Part shown: positions 1-8,200 of the stretch, in pieces
Position numbering within the stretch: the stretch's first letter is position 1
Layout: each line of letters opens with the position of its first letter
From: an uncultured Spirochaetaceae bacterium
Lineage (GTDB): Bacteria > Spirochaetota > Spirochaetia > Sphaerochaetales > Sphaerochaetaceae
DNA: 16,489 bases
NCBI GenBank assembly: GCA_947630635.1
Contig: CANRIJ010000017.1
Coordinates: 1 to 16,489 of the forward strand
Direction: 5' to 3'
The notes under the pieces: model-generated
Databases searched by the model: none
Told to the model about the DNA's origin: nothing
The model's input: the letters and a program-made list of their open reading frames with translations, nothing else
Translations under genes and position numbers: made by a program

Positions 1-450
1 GAGAGGATAATCCAGTATGAGCGCTTTGCTCTCTATTATCTCTCTTGTCACAGAAATCTCTACCCGGTATATAAAAACAAAATCACATATAGCGATTTTC
101 AAAATAGCGAGAGTAGTGTTATATACAATGCCCTCGAGAGGCAGTTCAGAATGGGCTATGAAAGCGACGAGCTCTTCTTGAATCTCATTGATGATGAGGA
201 TGTAAAAAACAGCATCTCTACTTCCTTTGCCCTTGATACCTATCAAAAGGACGATAGAGAAGCTCTTGATGAAGCCGTAGACAGAATAATCCTATCATCG
301 ATGGAGAGGTCTAGAGAGAAGCTTGTCGAGCAGATACAGTTGGCTGAGAGGGACAAGATCACAGATGAGCTTGTCTCTCTTCTCGAGATGAAACAGGATA
401 TCGATAGGGATATTAAGGTCCTTAAAGAGAGTCTATTAAAGAAGGAGTAA
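1..450 (+). CDS. dnaG: DNA primase, C-terminal fragment
   Basis: The reading frame is open from the first base of the window to a TAA at 448-450, so this is the last 149 codons of a gene that starts upstream. No catalytic (zinc-binding or TOPRIM) part is in view. What is visible is a mostly helical, charged tail ending in a leucine/isoleucine heptad-like stretch (roughly the last 45 residues), as expected for the helicase-binding C-terminal domain of bacterial primase, which docks on the replicative helicase DnaB and makes RNA primers at the fork. The assignment leans on context: dnaG directly precedes rpoD in many bacteria and, as I recall, in Treponema. The stop codon lies one base before the rpoD start, so the two are surely co-transcribed and probably translationally coupled. 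The C-terminal domain is poorly conserved, so sequence alone would not prove the call. Confidence 0.75.
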   Translation, partial: ERIIQYERFALYYLSCHRNLYPVYKNKITYSDFQNSESSVIYNALERQFRMGYESDELFLNLIDDEDVKNSISTSFALDTYQKDDREALDEAVDRIILSSMERSREKLVEQIQLAERDKITDELVSLLEMKQDIDRDIKVLKESLLKKE

Positions 451-451
451 A

Positions 452-2893
452 ATGGCAGACGATTTTACTAAAAGCGAGCTATTCAAGAAAATAAAGAAGT
501 TCGCAGACCTCAATGGCGAGATTACGAAGAATGAGCTCTTGGATCTCATGGAAGAGGATAATTCCGATTCCCTTAAGTTCGGTGGAATCGATGGAGTTCT
601 CAAAGAGCTGAAGAAGACAAGCATAGAGTATAGCGATCATGATGATGACTCTTCTCAGGAAGAAGAGGATTTTCCCGGCGAAGAGGGGCTTGAGGAGCTA
701 GATAGACAAGAGGAAGACGTCTTTTCCGATGACGAAGAGAGCGACTATGAGGATGTGCCAACAGAGGAAGAGCTAAGCGATATTGAGGATGAGGAAGACG
801 AGGACGATGATGAGTCATCGGAAGATAAGAAAGACGATGATGATGAGGAGGATGAAGAGCGAGAGAAGGATTATGACGAGGATGAGGATAAGAACTGGAA
901 GAGCTCAGGCGAGGACGATGGAGAGAGCGAGGTAATAATCGACATTGCCTCTATTGCAAACCAGCAGTCCGAGCATAAGAGCCACTCCTCATCTCCAAAG
1001 CTCGATACCTCACAGGATGACCCGATTAGGCTCTATCTCAAGGAAATCGGAAATGAGAACCTCTTGACTGGCGATCAGGAGAAAGAGCTTGCCAAGCAAA
1101 TGGAAAAGGGCGCCCAGATTGTCTATGCCGTTATAAGGGAGTCTGGAATCCTCATCTCGTTCTTCCAAAAGGTCATTGATCACATCAACACAAGGCTTGA
1201 TGACGATGGCGATGATACAATGAGCCAGGATGAGATAAAGGAATTTCTCTCAAAGCAGAAGAGATTTATAAATCAATACAAAGAGCAGCTCTATAAGGAG
1301 ATTTCCCCCAAGGTAACGATCTCGCAGAAGATTAAGGACTACATTGACCTAAAGAGCAAATTGATCCTTGCCGGCGATAACCCTGAGAATAACGCTGCAT
1401 TGATTTCAGATAGGGAGTCTCTTCTAAATAGGCTTGGCGGACACCCTGATGAGGACTCTTCGCTTTACAAGGGAAAGAAGAGAGGCGATTTCCAGTCAAG
1501 AGAGAAGTGGCTTGAGTATGCAAGAGAGTGCACTAGGGAGTGCAGAATCAAGGAGTTCAATGACGAGATTGAGAGAATTGACAATGAGGTTCTGGACCTA
1601 AATAGAAAGCTCTCAGAGGAAGTTGAGGAGAAGCTCAGCCAGTATAGGGAATCTCATCCAAATGCAAGCCAGCAGGATGTAGACAAAGAGAGCGAAAAGC
1701 TCAAAAAGAAGGCCAATGACGACAATACTCAGAGGGCTCTTGAGCTATCAAAGCAGAGAAACAAGTGTCTTGATGAGCTTAAGACTCTTGAGGGGAAAAA
1801 GGTCTTTATCCCTATTAAGGATTGGGTTGATGGAATTCCACTCATGCAGGAGGAGATTGACTACCTCACTCAGGAATTTGTGAATACAGAAAAGAGGATA
1901 AATATCTCCAATCAGAAGAAGGCTCAGACCGAGAGAAGGCTGAAAGTCAACTCATCCAAGGAGCTTAGACAGCTTGGAAGAGACCTCGCTACCAGGGCTA
2001 AGGCCCATGAGATAGAAGAGGAGCTTCAGATGACAAGCGACCAGATCAAAGATGAGATCAAGGAGCTTCAGCTAACTGAGAAAGAGCTGAGAAACATCGA
2101 GAATGAGTATGAGGCCAAGAGCGACGAGATTATAGAGTCTGTGCATAACATCCAATATGGCAAGAAGATTCTCAAGGAGGCCAAGGACAGACTCATTAAG
2201 GCAAATCTCCGTCTTGTTGTATCAATTGCAAAGAAGTATACAAACCGCGGCCTTGCCTTCTTTGACCTAGTGCAAGAGGGAAATATAGGACTGATTAAGG
2301 CCGTAGAGAAGTTCGAGTACGAAAAGGGCTTCAAGTTCTCAACCTATGCTACCTGGTGGATTAGACAGGCTATCACAAGAAGCATCTCAGACCAGGCAAG
2401 AACCATCAGAGTTCCTGTTCACATGATTGAGCAGATCAACAAGGTCGTTAGAGAGCAGAGAATACTTATGCAGCAATACGGAAGAGAGCCGACTGATGCA
2501 GAGATCGCAGAGTCTCTTGATTGGCCAGAGAGCAAGGTCAAGAATGTAAAATCTGTTGCCCGTGAGCCTATATCGCTTGAGACTCCGGTTGGAGAGGAAG
2601 AGGATAGCGTCCTTTCGGACTTCATTGAGGATAAAGATGCAGAGAACCCAGCAAACCAGACCTCTTTTACCCTCTTGCAGGATACCATCAATGATGTGCT
2701 TGCAACCCTTCCTGAAAGGGAGCAGGAGGTCATTAAGATGCGCTTCGGACTCAATAATGGATATGCTTTGACTCTTGAAGAGGTGGGACTCTACTTCGAT
2801 GTCACAAGAGAGAGAATCAGACAGATTGAGGCTAAGGCATTAAGACGGCTCAGGCATCCAAAGAGGAGCCGTCAGCTTAAGGATTGGAACTAG
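452..2893 (+). CDS. rpoD: Primary RNA polymerase sigma factor (sigma-70/RpoD), enlarged
   Basis: Housekeeping sigma factor that directs RNA polymerase core to -10/-35 promoters. The ATG at 452 follows GAAGGAG (441-447). Domains in order: a region 1.1-like helical segment (about 1-60); a very acidic tract of Asp/Glu runs (about 65-160); region 1.2 with DDPIRLYLKEIG (189-200); a long charged, coiled-coil-like non-conserved region (about 223-575); region 2 from about 577 (NLRLVVSIAKKYTNRGLAF, then FSTYATWWIRQAITRSI for the -10 contacts); region 3 (about 655-720) with RTIRVPVHMIEQINK at its start; and region 4 with LPEREQEVIKMRFGL near 753 and the helix-turn-helix DVTRERIRQIEAKALRRLRH near the end. 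All core and promoter-contact motifs look intact. At 813 residues it is much longer than E. coli RpoD (613), owing to the acidic tract and the large insert. It lies between dnaG and the zinc-ribbon gene in one apparent operon. Confidence 0.98.
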   Translation: MADDFTKSELFKKIKKFADLNGEITKNELLDLMEEDNSDSLKFGGIDGVLKELKKTSIEYSDHDDDSSQEEEDFPGEEGLEELDRQEEDVFSDDEESDYEDVPTEEELSDIEDEEDEDDDESSEDKKDDDDEEDEEREKDYDEDEDKNWKSSGEDDGESEVIIDIASIANQQSEHKSHSSSPKLDTSQDDPIRLYLKEIGNENLLTGDQEKELAKQMEKGAQIVYAVIRESGILISFFQKVIDHINTRLDDDGDDTMSQDEIKEFLSKQKRFINQYKEQLYKEISPKVTISQKIKDYIDLKSKLILAGDNPENNAALISDRESLLNRLGGHPDEDSSLYKGKKRGDFQSREKWLEYARECTRECRIKEFNDEIERIDNEVLDLNRKLSEEVEEKLSQYRESHPNASQQDVDKESEKLKKKANDDNTQRALELSKQRNKCLDELKTLEGKKVFIPIKDWVDGIPLMQEEIDYLTQEFVNTEKRINISNQKKAQTERRLKVNSSKELRQLGRDLATRAKAHEIEEELQMTSDQIKDEIKELQLTEKELRNIENEYEAKSDEIIESVHNIQYGKKILKEAKDRLIKANLRLVVSIAKKYTNRGLAFFDLVQEGNIGLIKAVEKFEYEKGFKFSTYATWWIRQAITRSISDQARTIRVPVHMIEQINKVVREQRILMQQYGREPTDAEIAESLDWPESKVKNVKSVAREPISLETPVGEEEDSVLSDFIEDKDAENPANQTSFTLLQDTINDVLATLPEREQEVIKMRFGLNNGYALTLEEVGLYFDVTRERIRQIEAKALRRLRHPKRSRQLKDWN

Positions 2894-2958
2894 CTTGGTT
2901 GATAACATTAACCAGTTATTGTAGACTTACTTGTTGCTTAATTGAGGAGTAGTAGCCA

Positions 2959-3819
2959 ATGGCAAAACAGACAAAAAAGCTTGAGTGTCTTATGAAGCTT
3001 CAGAAAGCTTTAAAGGAGAAATTCGAGCTGGAGAACACAGTTGAGAGCCTTCCTAAGAAACTTAGGGAAGAAGAGGATAAGCTCAAGAGGCTTTCAAGCG
3101 ATTTTCTTAGACTTACTGAGGAGTTCAATGCAGCCAGAGAGGAGGAGAAGTCTCTCACAATCCGCTATGAGGATGCATTTGCTCTCAGAACAAAATACGA
3201 GAAACAGGCTGAATTCGTAACAACCAATAGAGAGATGGATGCTCTCTTGAAGCAGCAGGAAGAGGCCAAGAGCCAAGAGAATACTCTTCATAAGGCAAGA
3301 AATGCAAAGCAGCAGCAGGTAGAGAAGCTTAGAGAAGAGCTCGATAAGAGAGATGAGGAGTGCAGAGTACAGCAGGAAATAGTCGACAAGGAGAGAGAAA
3401 AGGTCTCTGAGAGCGTCGATTCTATTTACCACAAGATCGATGCACTTAACCAGGAGCTTAACAAGCTTAAGGGAAATGATATCTCTGAAGAGCTCTTTGA
3501 GAGATTCTCCATTATCTCAAAGAGAAAGAAGGGAGAGGGAATTGTTCCCGTTCATGGACAGGTCTGCACTGGATGCAATATGGTTCTTCCTATGCAATTT
3601 GTCATCGATCTCAGAAAGAAGGAAGAGAACAATGAGATTGAGCAGTGCCCTTATTGCTCAAGAGTGATCTATTACGAACCACTTGATCCCCAGGAAGAGA
3701 GAAAATACATCTTTGTGGATATTGCAACTTCTATTGATTCGCTCTCATCGGAGGAGGAGATAGAAGAGAGCACAAAGGACGAGGAGATTCTCACCGAGGG
3801 CGAGTTCTCGCTTGATTAG
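2959..3819 (+). CDS. C4-type zinc-ribbon, coiled-coil protein (DUF164 / zf-RING_7 family)
   Basis: 286-residue protein with two parts. Residues about 5-175 are heptad-rich, strongly charged and almost free of proline, predicting a long antiparallel coiled coil. Residues 200-245 hold a zinc ribbon with Cys203-x2-Cys206 and Cys230-x2-Cys233, followed by an acidic tail. This layout matches the family that includes Helicobacter HP0958/FlgZ and chlamydial CdsZ, whose studied members act as adaptors in flagellar or type III secretion gene control and mRNA handling; the role here is unknown. The start ATG is preceded by GAGGAG at 2944-2949, a good spacing. It sits 65 bases behind rpoD, the order I recall for Treponema pallidum, so it is likely the distal gene of the dnaG-rpoD unit. 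RNase P RNA begins immediately behind its stop. No signal peptide or membrane segment is seen, so it is cytoplasmic. Confidence 0.88.
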   Translation: MAKQTKKLECLMKLQKALKEKFELENTVESLPKKLREEEDKLKRLSSDFLRLTEEFNAAREEEKSLTIRYEDAFALRTKYEKQAEFVTTNREMDALLKQQEEAKSQENTLHKARNAKQQQVEKLREELDKRDEECRVQQEIVDKEREKVSESVDSIYHKIDALNQELNKLKGNDISEELFERFSIISKRKKGEGIVPVHGQVCTGCNMVLPMQFVIDLRKKEENNEIEQCPYCSRVIYYEPLDPQEERKYIFVDIATSIDSLSSEEEIEESTKDEEILTEGEFSLD

Positions 3820-3824
3820 TTTTT

Positions 3825-4140
3825 CAGGCTTTTGAAGCGATCGCTTTTTTAAGAGGAAAGTCCGGGCTCCTAGGACGATGATGCTGGCTAACGGCCAGGT
3901 GCGGCAACGCAACAGACAGTGCAGCAGAAAGCATACCGCCTACGGGTAAGGGTGAAATGGCAGTGTAAGAGACTACCGCTTTTCTGGTGACAGAAAAGGC
4001 ATTGAAAACCTCATCAGGAGCAAGGCCAAGAAGTGATAGGGTCGTCCTCCCTCAGTCACGGGTAGGCTGCTTGAGGCCTCGAGCAATTGAGGTCCTAGAT
4101 AGATGATCGCATAAACAGAACCCGGCTTATCAAAAACCTG
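3825..4140 (+). ncRNA. rnpB: RNase P RNA, compact bacterial type A
   Basis: Catalytic RNA of RNase P, which removes 5' leaders from tRNA precursors. Conserved core segments are plain: GAGGAAAGTCCGGGCTCC (3853-3870), ACAGACAGTG (3912-3921), GGTAAGGGTGAAA (3945-3957), GTAAGAG (3965-3971), GGAGCAAGGCCAA (4017-4029), GGGTAGGCTGCTTGAG (4060-4075) and ACAGAACCCGGCTTAT (4115-4130). Pairings I can draw: P1 CAGGCTTTTGA (3825-3835) with TCAAAAACCTG (4130-4140), one mismatch; P2 GCGATC (3837-3842) with GATCGC (4105-4110); P4; P5 TAGGAC (3871-3876) with GTCCTA (4092-4097); P9 TGCG-GCAA-CGCA (3900-3911); an 8-bp hairpin with GTGA loop (3979-3998) in the P13/P14 area; P15 GTGA/TCAC with the GGGT that binds tRNA CCA (4039-4042); and P18. 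About 316 nt is short beside E. coli (377). P3 and P12 appear absent or vestigial. Ends are set from P1 and are approximate. Confidence 0.96.
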
Positions 4141-4150
4141 TTTTTATATT

Positions 4151-4172
4151 GGCTCCTTAATGGGGCCTTTTT
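4151..4172 (+). terminator. Rho-independent terminator of rnpB
   Basis: GGCTCC (4151-4156) pairs with GGGGCC (4162-4167), with one G-U pair and a five-base loop, followed by five T (4168-4172). It lies 11 bases after the end of P1. The loop contains the reverse complement of the mazG stop codon, so the hairpin overlaps the end of the convergent gene. On the minus strand the same hairpin is followed by AATATAAAAA, not a T run, so it should stop rnpB but not mazG. The five T directly after P1 (4141-4145) could be an additional release site. Confidence 0.65.
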
Positions 4173-4969
4173 ATTTCATCCCAGATTTCATTGAGCTCTT
4201 TGTTATGATCTCTGTCTCTGGGTATATTCCTCTCTATTGCAATGTCTATAGTCTTCTGAAATCTCTCTTTGATCTTGCAATTAGATCTAAAAAGGGCTGT
4301 ATTGGGTCTTATCTTAAGTAGTCTTGCGAGGTTTACAACAGAGAAGAGAAGATCGCCGATTTCCTCCTCAGTTTCATCTTTATCTCCTTTTTCTATTGCC
4401 TCTTCAGTCTCCTTTAGTTCCTCTTTTGCCTTTTCAAGTGCGCTTTCTGGAGATGGAAAGTCAAATGCTATCTTTGCCATATTCTTCTGGATTTCATAGG
4501 CTTCCTCCAAAGGCGGAAGAGAGGAGGGGATGTGAGAGAAGAAGTCCTTTTCGTCTCTCTTTTTGCCCTCTTTCTCTGCTTTTATCTCATTCCACATTTT
4601 AAGGCCCTCTTCGGCTGTCTCAGCCTTCTTATCTCCAAAGACATGAGGGTGCCGTCTGATAAGCTTTCTAGATACTTCATCTATCGCCTTTTCAGGAAGA
4701 AAATCGCCTTGATCCAAATGGATTTTAAGCTCCATGAGTACATTGATAAGCACATCGCCAATCTCCTCTCTCTCATTTTCGATGTCATGTTTGTCAATTG
4801 CATCTATATACTCATATGTCTCGTCCAATAGGCTCTCTGCGATTGTCTTATTATTCTGCTTTCTGTCCCATTGGCATCCATCTGGATCCCTGAGTATGGT
4901 TATTATCTGAAAAAGCTGTTTGAAAGCCTCTTCTGGGCTATTTGAGACTTTTAAATCGAATTCTCTCAT
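4157..4969 (-). CDS. mazG: Nucleoside triphosphate pyrophosphohydrolase MazG
   Basis: 270-residue all-alpha NTP pyrophosphatase that hydrolyses (d)NTPs, including non-canonical ones, to NMP and pyrophosphate; in E. coli it also affects (p)ppGpp levels and survival in starvation. Two tandem MazG domains are visible. The first has the family signature LRDPDGCQWDRKQ (26-38), the metal-binding pairs E50-x2-E53 and E69-x2-D72, and KLIRRHPHVFGD (102-113). The second has EELKETEEA (183-191) and EEEIGDLLFSVVNLAR (201-216) with E203-x2-D206, so both metal sites look intact. Length is normal for the full two-domain form (E. coli 263). The start is ATG at 4969; no Shine-Dalgarno site precedes it, and a candidate -10 lies so close that the leader may be very short. 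It converges on rnpB and shares no operon with its neighbours. Confidence 0.95.
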   Translation of the reverse strand: MREFDLKVSNSPEEAFKQLFQIITILRDPDGCQWDRKQNNKTIAESLLDETYEYIDAIDKHDIENEREEIGDVLINVLMELKIHLDQGDFLPEKAIDEVSRKLIRRHPHVFGDKKAETAEEGLKMWNEIKAEKEGKKRDEKDFFSHIPSSLPPLEEAYEIQKNMAKIAFDFPSPESALEKAKEELKETEEAIEKGDKDETEEEIGDLLFSVVNLARLLKIRPNTALFRSNCKIKERFQKTIDIAIERNIPRDRDHNKELNEIWDEIKRPH

Positions 4970-4983
4970 AGAGAATATGTTAG

Positions 4984-5013
4984 ATAATAATCATCTTAAT
5001 TTCGATTGTTCCA
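4984..5013 (-). promoter_or_regulatory. Possible mazG promoter (weak)
   Basis: On the minus strand, TGGAAC (5013-5008) and TATTAT (4989-4984) are separated by 18 bases. The start point would fall only about 8-10 bases before the mazG ATG, giving an almost leaderless mRNA, which would fit the lack of a ribosome site. The -35 is poor and the region is AT-rich, so chance matches are likely. Confidence 0.22.
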
Positions 5014-5078
5014 TTCATTTTTTTACAAGTATCGTATTTGTTAAGATTTTTCAGGCATTTGTACTATTAAGAACCGAT

Positions 5079-5108
5079 TTGAACAAAATCCATGTAAGAT
5101 GCAATAAT
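5079..5108 (+). promoter_or_regulatory. Possible promoter of the lipoprotein pair (weak)
   Basis: TTGAAC (5079-5084) and AATAAT (5103-5108) with an 18-base spacer form the best sigma-70-like pair I can find ahead of the giant lipoprotein genes. The leader would be about 95 bases. The -10 is imperfect and the stretch is AT-rich. Confidence 0.22.
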
Positions 5109-5209
5109 TTCATAGTTAGTGTTTTAAGACTAGTTGTTTAGTAAAAGATTAATGTAAAAAATCATATATGATTTCTAATATAGAAATCAATTGGGGTAGA
5201 TTAATAAAT

Positions 5210-8200
5210 ATGAGGGGTGAAGCGCCACATAAAAAGTGTGGTCTATTTGGTAACATATATATATATGCGCTTTTAGTGCTTTTTTCTCTGCTTTTGGTGC
5301 TGCCTTTGGCATCATGCTATTCGGATATTGATTTTAAGCCCGCAGAAATTCCAGATAACACTAAACCCTCTAATCCTACATCTTCAAATCCCAATCCAAC
5401 ACCAGGCGATGCAGAAGACCCAGTTGATCCTAGTAATCCTGTAGCTGGAGTTGTCTATCTAGTTACAAAAGACAGTGATTATTCCAGAGAGTTCAAACTC
5501 TCTGTTATGAACATTCCAAGCACTCTTCAGAATATAAGTGTGGTTTTAAGTAATAATTCAGAAAATTATACATACAACATACCTCGAAATAAAAATTTTG
5601 ATAGAAATGATTACTTATTGAATTACACAATTAACGGATCCAGAGATGAATCAAATGAAGAAGAGCCTATAGAGCCTGGAAAGTATAGTCTTTCAGTATT
5701 TGGAGATGGAGATCCTATAAATTCTGCAGCAGGTACACCTTCTATTGACTATACCTTTGAGGAGTATGAGCCATCTCAAGTTACTTTTAAAATGAATTCA
5801 TCTGATACAAATAAGTATGCAATCGAAATAGCAAATACTCCTTATGCTGAGGATTTAGTCATATATGCAACAACTGAAGATCAACAAGCTGAAGGAGAAG
5901 GGACATATTCGGCAGGAGCAATTTCAAATCTAAAGGGCATAGACCTCGTAAATACAAACTTGCCCTATAAAAAACTCAAGCTTGAAAATGGAGAGATTAA
6001 AAATCAGATTGAAGGGAATAACAGTGGTCAAGATCCAAAGATCTTCGAGCTTCCCTCTGATGGTGGCTATGTTTCTTTTGTATTTGAATATGGATATCCA
6101 CACTATAGATGGTATCAATTTAAATTTGAAACTCCGAAGCTGATTGTAACGAAGAGCATAACAAAAAATGATGAAGAAAATAATGGTAAGTATTATTACG
6201 ATGCCAAAATTTATAATTTTCCATCCGATGATACTAGTAAAGTAAAACTCGGCTTATATGATGAAAGCACAAAAATATTAAAAGAACTCTCTACATCTGG
6301 GCTTTCGATAGTTGAAAATAGTCTTATATCAAAAGATGGGATTATAACTTGTACTTTGGAGTTTGATCAGAACATAGCTATGAGATCTGATTATTACAAC
6401 GCAAATACTTCTAAAGCTACTTATATTCTTGAAGCAATATATGATAAGGATGGTAATTCTCAAAGAGAAACTAATACCCAGACAATACAGAGGCAGTTTA
6501 ATTCTCCTCAGCTAATTGTTTCTAAGCCAAATAATGCTGGAAAGGGCGATTATGTCTTTGAGGCAACTATTTCTGATTTTCCTGCTGGATATGATTCTGT
6601 AAGACTTTATGGTGTAAAGAGAATTAGCTCTAACATGAATGATAACAGTGTTAAGAATTCAGCAACTGAAAATGGTGCGGCTTTCTATGTAGACATAATT
6701 CTCAATGATAGTGAAAAAGCAGAGAAAACACTTTATCCAATTTTAATTGATAATGATTACTTGAGAAGTTATGGTCATGGAAATATAGAAGATGGCTCTT
6801 ATTATATTGTTGCCCAATTTGGCAATAATAGAATTTATAACAACAATAATTATAAGATTATCGGAAATAGGCTATTGTCATACAGTTCTGACAAAGAGAT
6901 TGAAATATCTCTTGAGCAACTAAATCCACCTGCTCCAGATAAATTAATAAGTGAAAACAATACATATGATGGAAATATAAAGGTAACTATTAAGAATGCA
7001 AGAAATAAGGCTAAGAAGATAGAGATTGAGATAATGGGCTATACAAAGCCATCGAATACAGTAGATGTCCTTGTATCAGCGACACTTGATAATCTTATTG
7101 CGCTTAGCTCTGATGCTGGTAATTCAATATCTGATTTGTCTCTTAAGACATATTACTACGGAACTGGAACTTCTATGGAGTGCTGGGATCCTAAAAAGCC
7201 TTTTGAATTTACTGAAGTAGAAAAAGAAAATCTTAAAAACCTTAAGAAAGATGATTACGGTTTATTAGAGCCTGTATATAACGTTGAAACAGATACACTT
7301 GTTTTCTCAATTCCAAATAATTACTATGGTCGTTTCTTAGTAAGAACTAAGGTTACTGATTTTGCCAATGAGAATAACATCATTGAGAATATTCTTGACG
7401 AGAAACTTGATATCTACGCAAATCAATACAATATTGCGCTCTTGGAATTTACTGTTCCTACAACACTCTTTGCGGAATACTATATGTTTAATACTTCTGA
7501 TAATGAGCCTCAAGGCAGGAGCGATATTCCAACTGTTATGTCTGTTTCTAGGTATTCTGGATATAACTGGAATGAGCTTACCCATTATGAATACTGGGAT
7601 GAAGATAAACATGTAGATCATATACATAGAAATCCAAAAGTAAAACTCGCTAATACCGGAGATCAGAGCTGGGCAATTAATGAAGATGGAAAAACTCGTC
7701 TTGATATAGAGCTTGTTACTTTGATGAATGAATATGTTCAAGACCTAATCCAGATGCAGAAGGATCACGGCATTCAGGATACTGAATATAACTTCTTCTT
7801 CTCTGATTTCTCTCCAGAGTTTACATTGGCTCTTGTCTATGCCAATGGCCTTACTCCATCAACTCTTTCTAAAGATGAGTGGGTAAATAGTAACTCTACA
7901 AAATGCTCAGTTACATATCTTTCTTCTGGAAGAGAGACATATGACTATTTGGAAGCTTTGACAAGTGACAATCTAAATACAATTAAAAACGAATGGAATG
8001 AATTTAAAAATCAAGCAATTAAAGTGGGCGAGTATTTCAGCAGTTCAAATGCTACTATGAATTCCTATTACGATACTGCCTATAGTGATTTCAAAGACAA
8101 TTTATATAATAAATTATCTTCTTGGAGAGAGAAAGAGGAAGCTATATTTGGAAAAGATAATCTCCATGGCGCTTTGCCCTTCCATATTCTTGCTGCTATT

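Larger units (their letters stand above)
4970..5209. other. AT-rich divergent intergenic region
   Basis: This 240-base gap separates the minus-strand mazG from the plus-strand lipoprotein genes and is where the base composition changes. It must hold divergent promoters. I see no tRNA, repeat, hairpin terminator or convincing small gene. An open frame crosses it from inside mazG (4920-5141, plus) but has no ribosome site or recognisable protein character. Confidence 0.5.

Noticed and set aside
600..818. Minus-strand frame opposite the acidic tract of rpoD
   Set aside because: Its His/Pro/Leu-rich product is what the complement of Asp/Glu codons gives; no start signals.
650..880. Short tandem DNA repeat (GAT/GAG/GAA runs)
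   Set aside because: Irregular codon mixtures encoding Asp/Glu, without a fixed unit; explained by the acidic tract.
4131..4145. AAAAACCTGTTTTT as an independent terminator hairpin
   Set aside because: The stem would be only A-T pairs and uses bases needed for P1 of RNase P RNA; the hairpin at 4151-4172 is better.
4269..4831. Several plus-strand open frames antisense to mazG
   Set aside because: They are shadows of a well-supported mazG with intact motifs; their products are low-complexity Ser/Leu-rich.
4920..5141. Plus-strand open frame of 73 codons across the mazG start and the intergenic gap
   Set aside because: No ribosome site, overlaps mazG in antisense, and the sequence has no recognisable protein character.
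5168..5209. Earlier in-frame ATG of lipoprotein A
   Set aside because: It adds 14 residues before an already long signal peptide and has no Shine-Dalgarno site. Not excluded, but 5210 gives a more usual signal.
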